64,000 bases of DNA from Streptomyces albiflavescens (GTDB taxonomy: Bacteria; Actinomycetota; Actinomycetes; Streptomycetales; Streptomycetaceae). Numbering within the stretch: position 1 is the first letter of the stretch; each line of letters opens with the position of its first letter. The notes under the pieces were generated by a model that saw nothing but the letters and a program-made list of their open reading frames with translations, ran no database searches and was not told the origin of the DNA. The stretch spans positions 1-64,000 of the forward strand of contig NZ_BMMM01000021.1 in the NCBI RefSeq assembly GCF_014645835.1, in the 5' to 3' direction. Shown here piece by piece: positions 54,127 through 60,086 of the stretch. Made by a program: the position numbers and the translations under genes.

Positions 54127-55298
54127 GGGGCCTCCCCCGATGCTTCGGACCGCGTCCAGTCGTGCAGGGCGGCCGCCTCCTCGGTGATGTCGATGCCCAC
54201 CGGGCACCACACGATGCAGCGGCCGCAGCCCACACAGCCGGAGGAGCCGAACTGGTCGTACCAGGTTCCGAGCTTGTGGGTCATCCACTGCCGGTAGCGA
54301 CTGCGCGGGGACGTACGGACGGGGCCACCGTGCAGCTGGGAGAAGTCCAGGTCGAAGCAGGAGTCCCACAACCGCCACCGCTCAGCGTGGTCACCGGTGA
54401 GGTCGGTGACGTCCTCGGTCGTGGTGCAGAAACAGGTGGGACACACCATGGTGCAGTTGCCGCAGGTCAGGCAGCGCCCGGCAACGTCGTCCCAGCGGGG
54501 GGCGTCGAGCGTGCCGGCCATCAGCTCCCGCAGGTCGCCCTCGGGCATGGTCCTTCCCATCCGGTCCTCGGCGGCAGCAACGCCTGCGCGGGCCGCCGCA
54601 CAGGTGGCGGGGTCTGCCGGGCGGACGGGCAGTTCGGCGAGGATCTCGTCGCCTTCCTGGCTCCCGCCGCGGATCCAGAAGCGGTGGCCGTCGTCATCGA
54701 CCACCTCGGTGATCACCAGGTCACAGCCGGGAGGGGCCGTGGGGCCCGTGCCCATCGAGACACAGAAGCAGGTGCCGCCGGGCTCCGTGCACTCGACCGC
54801 GATCAGCAGCGCTCCTGCACGCCGCCCCCGGTATTCGGGGTCGAGGTGGGGCCCACCGGTCAGCACCCGGTCCTGGATGGCGATGGCCCGCGCGTCACAG
54901 GGGCGCACCCCGAGGAAGGCGTACCGCGGCGTCGAGGTCTCCTCTGCAATGAACACTGTCTCCTCGCCCACCCGGTCGGCACGCCACTGCCGCACTTTCG
55001 CCGGGTGCAGGAACTGCTTCCACGACTGGGGGCCCGCCGCGTTCGCGAAGGCGGCACCGTCGGCCCGCTCCCGCAGCCGATACCTTCCGGCTTCGAGTTC
55101 CACGCCCCATCCGTACGGCAGCTCGTCGGCCGACTTCAGCTCGGCCAGCACGATCGCACCGTCCCGCACGGTGGGGCCGACCACGGTGAACCCTCGCCCG
55201 GCCAACACCTCAACCAGCGCGACCATGCCGTCCTTGTCCAGCACCAACCCGCTGGACGCGGAAGGCGACGAGTTGTACAGGTCGGGGCTTGCACTCAT
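54123..55298 (-). CDS. 4Fe-4S hydrogenase beta subunit
   Basis: The 391-residue protein matches the HydB/sulfhydrogenase beta family. The middle contains GVRPCDARAIAIQDRVLTGG with the Cys-x-Asp motif, and then GTCFCVSMGTGP. Two C-terminal ferredoxin motifs follow: CLTCGNCTMVCPTCFC and CVGCGRCIVWCPVGIDI. It is the electron-transfer link between the hydrogenase and the flavin subunit. As the first gene of the six-gene operon, it probably has its promoter in the 315 bases upstream, where a DosR-like box lies. Confidence 0.91.
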   Translation of the reverse strand: MSASPDLYNSSPSASSGLVLDKDGMVALVEVLAGRGFTVVGPTVRDGAIVLAELKSADELPYGWGVELEAGRYRLRERADGAAFANAAGPQSWKQFLHPAKVRQWRADRVGEETVFIAEETSTPRYAFLGVRPCDARAIAIQDRVLTGGPHLDPEYRGRRAGALLIAVECTEPGGTCFCVSMGTGPTAPPGCDLVITEVVDDDGHRFWIRGGSQEGDEILAELPVRPADPATCAAARAGVAAAEDRMGRTMPEGDLRELMAGTLDAPRWDDVAGRCLTCGNCTMVCPTCFCTTTEDVTDLTGDHAERWRLWDSCFDLDFSQLHGGPVRTSPRSRYRQWMTHKLGTWYDQFGSSGCVGCGRCIVWCPVGIDITEEAAALHDWTRSEASGEAP

Positions 55299-55613
55299 GG
55301 CCGTTCTCCTTCGGCACCACGCCGGGCGGGCCGGGCATCACCGGTGCCTCATGCAATCCACGAACGCAGGATTTCCGGTCCGGCACCACACGGGTAGGGC
55401 CATGCGGGCCACGGACGCGGGCCCTTCGTCTCCGCCCCCTCGGCGAGGCCGACACCCTCCCCTACGCCCGTCGGCGAGGCCGAGGCCCCCTCCGCCTTCG
55501 GCTGTGCGGGGCCTCATAGGGCTCGCCGGCCACACGCAGGGGCCGTTCGGCCCAGTGCGCGCGGGGCGGCCTGGACAGATGGTCGAAGAAGGCCGGCAGG
55601 AAGGTGGCTGCCA
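55299..55613. other. divergent promoter region of the hydrogenase operon
   Basis: This region separates the hydrogenase operon (minus) from the acsA relic (plus). It is rich in GGGCC/GGCCC half-sites, and the best complete box is at 55540-55553. No gene is present. Confidence 0.55.
55540..55553. promoter_or_regulatory. DosR/OsdR-like box, hydrogenase promoter region
   Basis: GGGCCGTTCGGCCC is a perfect palindrome of the GGGCC-N4-GGCCC form. It lies 240 bases upstream of the hydrogenase beta start and 60 bases upstream of the acsA relic, so which of the two it served is uncertain. Confidence 0.5.
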
Positions 55614-55828
55614 TGCGAGGGGAAACGATCCGGAAAGGCACACCGCCTCGCGTCGAGCCGAATCTGGGCGACTACGAGAAGGTGTGTGCGGGCTTCACCT
55701 GGTCGGAGGCGCGTGCCGCGCTGCAGGGGCTGCCCGGCGGACGGGGACTGAACATCGCGCACGAGGCTGTGGACCGGCACGCGACGTCAGACGATGGTGC
55801 GGCCGTCGCGCTGCGCTGTATCGGGCGG
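55614..55828 (+). pseudogene. acsA: acetyl-CoA synthetase N-terminal fragment
   Basis: The ATG at 55614 starts a sequence typical of actinobacterial acetate-CoA ligases: IRKGTPPRVEPNLGDYEKV, then FTWSEARAALQGLPGGRGLN and IAHEAVDRHAT, reaching VALRCIGR at about 55828. There it stops matching, because the remaining DNA belongs to the opposite-strand kinase relic. About 65 of the normal ~570 residues remain, so a deletion removed the rest. Confidence 0.75.
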
Positions 55829-56747
55829 GGATACCGGCAAGCTCCTTGCGGAGCCGGTCGCTGCTGAGCAGGGTGACCTCCAGCCGGTCAGCCAGCGCTC
55901 CGGAAACGGTGGACTTACCACTGCCAGGCAGTCCGCCGACGAGGGTCAGCGATACGGCAGGGGTGCGCAGGTGGTGCAGCGCCGTCGAGGCCGGCCGCCG
56001 CGCTGTCGCCGCCGCGCCGGGCGGGCCCTGCCGGGCCTGGATCAGGGAGACCTTGGCGCGGACGAACGCGCGGTAGGCGACGTAGTCGTGCCACAGGGAA
56101 GGGGCGCGGGATCTCCGGAGTACTCGCTGTACTGGCCGAGGAAATATGCCGCGGCCTCCGGGGCGCCGAGCTGTTCCAGGTCCATGGCGAGGAAGGGGGA
56201 TGACGCCTTCGGCGGCCAGTGCGCGGACCTGTGTGAGGCCGGCATCCCCACGCGACAACAGCGAGTCCCGCGTGCCTTGTTCGTCCACGTCGCGGCCACG
56301 GGGCGCGGCCGCGTGCCAGCCGGCGAGGTGCCGGGCGACGGTCCGGAGGACATCGTCGACAGCGGCTCCTTCTCGTACCAGGTGGGAGAGGCGGCGATCC
56401 GCCGGCACGCGACGCATCACCACGACGGGTTCGGATGCCTTCGCGTCAGGACTGCGGAACTCGCCCAGACCCAAGTAGACGTCGGGGGCGAAGCGGCGGT
56501 TGGGAGCGACTTCGCGCTCGCAGGCAGCCCGGCGAGCCGCCACCAATGTGTAGTCCAAGAACCCCAGATCGACCGGTTTCTTGACCTTGTAGGCGCGGTC
56601 GCAAGCGAAGAACACGATCGCGGTGTGGGTCTCGAACACCTCTGCGCGCGGCAGCGGCTCACCGTCGTGCCCGGCACCGGACCGGAGCGCGGACGCATCG
56701 GCCCGAGGGACCGGCCGCGCCGATGTCTCGCGGCCGGACTCAGTCAT
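55829..56747 (-). pseudogene. APH/AAA (gluconate-kinase-like) fusion protein, damaged
   Basis: ATG 56745-56747 starts a protein of the bifunctional aminoglycoside-phosphotransferase/ATP-binding family. The first part reads VFETHTAIVFFACDRAYKVK and ARHLAGWHAAAPRGRDVDEQ. The C-terminal kinase reads LTLVGGLPGSGKSTVSGALA, with its Walker A. Between them a piece is deleted and the frame shifts (FLAMDLEQLGAPEAAAYFLG is in another frame near 56150). The 3' end is lost at the junction with acsA around 55829, so the kinase lacks its second half. The start overlaps the end of the USP gene upstream. Confidence 0.75.
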
Positions 56748-57609
56748 GAGGGACGACGGCGACGGGGCAGCGCCCGTGATGAATGGCGGCCTGCGCCACG
56801 GGACCCAGGTGGGGCGCCAGGCCATGACCATGTCGGCGACGGCCTACGACCAGCAGCGCGGCGCCTTCGGCGGCTTGTACGACGGCCTTGGCGGGGCTTG
56901 CGAGACGAACGCTGTCGGCCACGTCCACCCGCGGGTACTTCCCCCGCCACAGGTGGAGCGCCTCGCTCAGCTGCTTGTACGCATCGCGCGTCATCTCTTC
57001 GGTGACCTCGTGGTCCACGCCCCAGGGCACCCGTGCATGGAGCGGCACGCTTCTGCCGTGGACAGCCAGGAGAGGAAGGCCCCTGGCCGCAGCGGTGTGG
57101 AAGGCGAAGTCGAGCAGGGAGTCGGAGGTTCCGTGCAGTTTCAGGGCCACGACCACCCGGCTCGCGGGTGTCGGGTGCGGTCCCTGTTCCCGGGGTTCGG
57201 CGCGGACCAGCACCACCGGCCGCTCCGCCCGTGCCACGACGGGCATGCTGACGTCCCCCAGGAAGTAGCTCTCGAGGGGCTCCAGCCCACGTGAACCCAG
57301 CACCGTCATCTCCGACTCCGACGCTGCTTGGAGCAGGGCGTTCTGAGCGTCGTCGGCAACCAGGTTCCCGACGATGGACAGTCCCGGGTGGCGCCCCTGA
57401 AGCTCTGCTCGCGCGGTGTGGACGAGACGCTTCGCCCAGTAGTTCTGATCGACTTCCGACGGGACGCGGGCCGGTTCCGGCGCCAGCAGCGGCCACGCGT
57501 GCAGCAGGCGCAGGGTGAGCTTGCGCTTCTCGGCCTCGTCGGCGGCCCAGCGGGCAGCAGCAAGGCTCTCGGGCGAGCCGTCGAGGCCCACCGTGACGGC
57601 TGGTTGCAT
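56740..57609 (-). CDS. universal stress protein, tandem UspA domains
   Basis: The 289-residue protein has two UspA halves. The N-terminal half begins AVTVGLDGSPESLAAARWAA and includes LGSRGLEPLESYFLGDVSM, a degenerate ATP loop. The C-terminal half has RVVVALKLHGTSDSLLDFAF and LLVVGRRRHGHGLAPHLGPV then CPVAVVPHD. It starts at ATG 57607-57609. It is divergent from the Rv1733c-like gene, with a DosR-type box between them, and overlaps the damaged kinase gene by 8 bases. Confidence 0.9.
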   Translation of the reverse strand: MQPAVTVGLDGSPESLAAARWAADEAEKRKLTLRLLHAWPLLAPEPARVPSEVDQNYWAKRLVHTARAELQGRHPGLSIVGNLVADDAQNALLQAASESEMTVLGSRGLEPLESYFLGDVSMPVVARAERPVVLVRAEPREQGPHPTPASRVVVALKLHGTSDSLLDFAFHTAAARGLPLLAVHGRSVPLHARVPWGVDHEVTEEMTRDAYKQLSEALHLWRGKYPRVDVADSVRLASPAKAVVQAAEGAALLVVGRRRHGHGLAPHLGPVAQAAIHHGRCPVAVVPHD

Positions 57610-57970
57610 GACGGGCCTCCTGCTCGTAAGAAGCTGAAAATGACGGCGGACGAGTCCGATCGAGTGGATGGTCCGAAACATCGCCTCCGTGCCGAGCGCG
57701 CTGCGTTCTCTCATTCGAGGATCACCCGATCCCCTCCGCGACGCATGTGGACCTGTCGAGGAGGGGCCGGAGGCGTGGAATCCGACACGAGAGGAGGCAG
57801 GGGCGGTGACGATGATGACCGTCGCCTGCTGAGGTTGACCGCGTCGACAGCCGACCGCTCGGGCCTACGCCGGTCCCGCAGGGACTTTCGGCCCCGTGAC
57901 CGAAGCCCGCTGCTGTTCGATGATGGACGAGGCGGGGGGAACGGACCAGCAACGTGCTGGAGGCCGCACC
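57610..57970. other. divergent promoter region
   Basis: This region separates the USP gene (minus) from the Rv1733c-like gene (plus). It holds a strong DosR-like box at 57881-57894, itself overlapping an inverted repeat GTCCCGCAGGGAC (57873-57885). No gene is present. Confidence 0.6.
57881..57894. promoter_or_regulatory. DosR/OsdR-like box before the Rv1733c-like gene
   Basis: GGGACTTTCGGCCC closely matches the mycobacterial DosR core GGGACTTNNGNCCC. It lies 76 bases upstream of the Rv1733c-like start, a typical activator distance. It is the best of the boxes in the window. Confidence 0.65.
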
Positions 57971-58576
57971 ATGAGGGCACCCGGATCGCCGTCCGCATCC
58001 GGTCCGCCCCGGCCGCGCAAAGAGAACGCGCCGCATGGGGCGAACCCGCTGAGGCGTACGTCCGACAGGTTCGAATCCTGGTTCCGCCGCGTACTGATGC
58101 TCGTCCTCGTCCTCGGACTGCCGATGGCGGCGCTCAGCGCGGGGCTGACGGCGTACGAGTCATCCATGCGCACCGTGCATGCCCAGGCTGCTGAACGACA
58201 CGAGGTCACCGCCCGACTCGCGTCCAACGTGGCGGGCGATGACCGTGTTTCGAAGCAACCGGCACAGATCCGCTGGACCGAGCGTAACGGCGTTGTGCGG
58301 ACGGGAACCACCTTCGTGCAACTGGGAACGTCCAAGGGCGCCACCGTGCGGGTATGGGTGGACCGGGACGGAGCCATCACCGGTGCACCGATGAGCGCCG
58401 TCACCGCGAAGGCCAACGGCTGGTTCGTGGGCGGTATGACGGCACTCTGTGTGGTCGCCGGGTTCTACGCGGCGCGAGCAGCCATGTGTCTGGCCCTGGA
58501 CCGGAGAAGGTCCGCGCAGTGGGACGTCGAATGGGACCTGGTGGAGCCGCTGTGGTCCGGGCGCTTCCGCCGGTGA
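57971..58576 (+). CDS. Rv1733c-like membrane protein
   Basis: The 201-residue protein has two transmembrane segments (residues ~41-63, VLMLVLVLGLPMAALSAGL, and ~155-175, GGMTALCVVAGFYAARAAM) around an extracytoplasmic domain. That layout, with GTTFVQLGTSKGATVRVWVD and DRDGAITGAPMS, is the Rv1733c family. In Mycobacterium tuberculosis Rv1733c belongs to the DosR dormancy regulon; its biochemical role is unknown. GGAGG precedes ATG 57971. It is followed 28 bases later by the DUF1876 gene, so the two form an operon. Confidence 0.8.
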   Translation: MRAPGSPSASGPPRPRKENAPHGANPLRRTSDRFESWFRRVLMLVLVLGLPMAALSAGLTAYESSMRTVHAQAAERHEVTARLASNVAGDDRVSKQPAQIRWTERNGVVRTGTTFVQLGTSKGATVRVWVDRDGAITGAPMSAVTAKANGWFVGGMTALCVVAGFYAARAAMCLALDRRRSAQWDVEWDLVEPLWSGRFRR

Positions 58577-58604
58577 CTGACGGGCCGGAATGAGGAGGAA
58601 GGCA

Positions 58605-58892
58605 ATGTCGCACACGGCTGAGTGGAAGGTTCGCCTCCACCTCTTCGAAGACGACGACGGAACAACGAAGGCGCACGTGGTCCTGGACACCGGCACCGCG
58701 GCGCTCACCGGCCACGGAACCGCGCACTGCAATCCGGCGGACACGAACGTGCCGGAGATCGGTGACGAACTGGCGGCAGGCCGGGCCATGCACGACCTCG
58801 CCCACCAGCTGCTGAACGCCGCCGGAAACGACATTCAAGGCATGGGCGCGCACCAGCCGGGCACCCGTGAGCCCGCCGGATGGCCCATGTGA
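58605..58892 (+). CDS. DUF1876 (Rv1738-like) protein
   Basis: The 95-residue protein begins TAEWKVRLHLFEDDDGTTKA and continues with HVVLDTG, then GHGTAHCNPADTNVPEIGDE and ELAAGRAMHDLAHQLL. This is DUF1876, a small dimeric alpha/beta fold likened to ribosome hibernation factors in M. tuberculosis Rv1738. Rv1738 is one of the most strongly hypoxia-induced genes there. AGGAGGAAGG gives a near-perfect ribosome binding site before ATG 58605. It is the second gene of the operon with the Rv1733c-like gene. Confidence 0.88.
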   Translation: MSHTAEWKVRLHLFEDDDGTTKAHVVLDTGTAALTGHGTAHCNPADTNVPEIGDELAAGRAMHDLAHQLLNAAGNDIQGMGAHQPGTREPAGWPM

Positions 58893-58999
58893 AACCCGGC
58901 GGATTCAAGAAGGATCATCCACGGCAGATCCCATGTGACCCCTCGGAGGCGGCTCCCAGGGGTGCTGAGGACCACCAGCGACCACAGGCCGTTGCGGCG

Positions 59000-59278
59000 T
59001 CATCCAGGGCGACCGCCCATGGTGGAGGCGGGGTGGGCGGGTGTGCGCCGTCCGTGGGACAGGCTGCTCATGCGCTGCTGGTAGGCGCCTGCGTCGAGGC
59101 GGTGGTGCAGACGCAGGCCCACCACTCTCAGCTCCGCGGCCTCCAGGGCTGCGCGCCGGCCCCGCAGGCGGGCCAGCGGCGGGCGGCGCGGCTCATCGCA
59201 ACCGAACAGCCGGGTGATGTCGTAGACGAGGGCTGTCAGGATCAGCAGCCCGATCAGTGCGGCGATGAGGGCGGCCAT
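59000..59278 (-). CDS. small single-pass membrane protein
   Basis: The 92-residue protein from ATG 59276-59278 starts with a membrane helix (MAALIAALIGLLILTALVYD) followed by a basic cytoplasmic tail (RLRGRRAALEAAELR, then HRLDAGAYQQRMSSL). The tail resembles the SHOCT-type end of other small Streptomyces membrane proteins but is not a clear match. It probably belongs to one transcription unit with the two small membrane-protein genes upstream on the same strand. Confidence 0.55.
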   Translation of the reverse strand: MAALIAALIGLLILTALVYDITRLFGCDEPRRPPLARLRGRRAALEAAELRVVGLRLHHRLDAGAYQQRMSSLSHGRRTPAHPASTMGGRPG

Positions 59279-59313
59279 GGCCTTCCACCTCCCCCACCCG
59301 GGCCGGGGCCGGG

Positions 59314-59565
59314 TCAGGGCCGGCTGGGCCCGGTGTGGTGGTCGTGCTTGCGCAGCGGGTCTTCGTCCCGGTCGTCGCGGTGCTGATCGTGGCCGCCATG
59401 CATGTCCTGGCCGTGCATGCCGCGCATCATGAAGAACATCATCAGCGGGCAGGCAACGAGGATGGCGAGCCAGATCAGGTTCTGCAGCGGCGCGCCGACG
59501 ATCAGGACAGCGGCGATGACGATCGCGGCGGCGAGTGCGTACAGGCCGTAGTTGCGCTTGTTCAT
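59314..59565 (-). CDS. DUF2933 small membrane protein, His/Asp-rich tail
   Basis: The 83-residue protein has two membrane helices (YALAAAIVIAAVLIVGAPL and LIWLAILVACPLMMFFMMRG) followed by a His/Met/Asp-rich tail (MHGQDMHGGHDQHRDD). DUF2933 proteins of this form are often next to copper-export genes. The tail looks metal-binding; a copper role is inferred from that and from the P-type ATPase nearby. Confidence 0.8.
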   Translation of the reverse strand: MNKRNYGLYALAAAIVIAAVLIVGAPLQNLIWLAILVACPLMMFFMMRGMHGQDMHGGHDQHRDDRDEDPLRKHDHHTGPSRP

Positions 59566-59619
59566 GACCGGCCTCCTTCAGAGGAGGGCAGGGGCCGCAA
59601 CCGGTGCGGCCTGCGGGCT

Positions 59620-59883
59620 TCAAGGTTTGGCGAGGGGTCCGGCGTGCAGTGCGTTCAGACGGCGCCGGTAGTCGTCCTCGTCGATCTCCCCGCGGGCCAG
59701 CCGCTCCCGGAGGATGTCCTCCGCCGAGGGCGTGGCCGGGGTGTGGGTGTGCATCTGGGGCCGGTTCAGGGCGCGGAAGAGCAGCACGGCAACTGTGATG
59801 ATCAGCGCCCAGAACAGAATCATGCCGGCCGACATCGCGAACCAGCCCCAGCCGCTGACGTTGTGGTCATACCAGAACAGCAT
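59620..59883 (-). CDS. SHOCT domain membrane protein
   Basis: The 87-residue protein has one membrane segment (residues ~14-37, WFAMSAGMILFWALIITVAV) and a C-terminal SHOCT motif (AEDILRERLARGEIDEDDYR). SHOCT is a short oligomerisation/tethering motif found in many small bacterial membrane proteins. It lies 54 bases before the DUF2933 gene on the same strand and is divergent from the copper ATPase gene. Confidence 0.85.
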   Translation of the reverse strand: MLFWYDHNVSGWGWFAMSAGMILFWALIITVAVLLFRALNRPQMHTHTPATPSAEDILRERLARGEIDEDDYRRRLNALHAGPLAKP

Positions 59884-60001
59884 CGCCGTTCACCTGCTTC
59901 GGCCTTGTTCTGTGGCCGGGATACGGAAGCGCACCCAGCACTTCTTGCCTTCTCTTGCATCGTCCCGCCGTTGGGCGTGGCGGTCTGGGGCCGGAGGTCC
60001 C

Positions 60002-60037
60002 GGGCCAGTGGGCCAGTGCGCCCCTACCAGGTAGGGG
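60002..60037. promoter_or_regulatory. DosR-like box and candidate copper operator before the P-type ATPase
   Basis: GGGCCAGTGGGCC (60002-60014) has the box form seen elsewhere in the window. Immediately after it CCCCTACCAGGTAGGGG (60021-60037) is a perfect inverted repeat with one central base, 50 bases before the ATPase start. Its composition fits a CsoR/CueR-type copper operator; which regulator binds is inference. Confidence 0.45.
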
Positions 60038-60086
60038 TAGCCCGGCGCAGGCTGGAGAGTGAAAGGAGAGGGGAGGCGAGCAGCCC

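Noticed and set aside
55299..55613. Short open frames in the hydrogenase promoter region
   Set aside because: They are Pro/Arg-rich, lack starts with Shine-Dalgarno sites, and overlap the regulatory box.
58060..58110. tRNA-like T-arm CAGGTTCGAATCCTG
   Set aside because: It lies within the Rv1733c-like coding sequence, and no matching acceptor, D or anticodon arms exist upstream.
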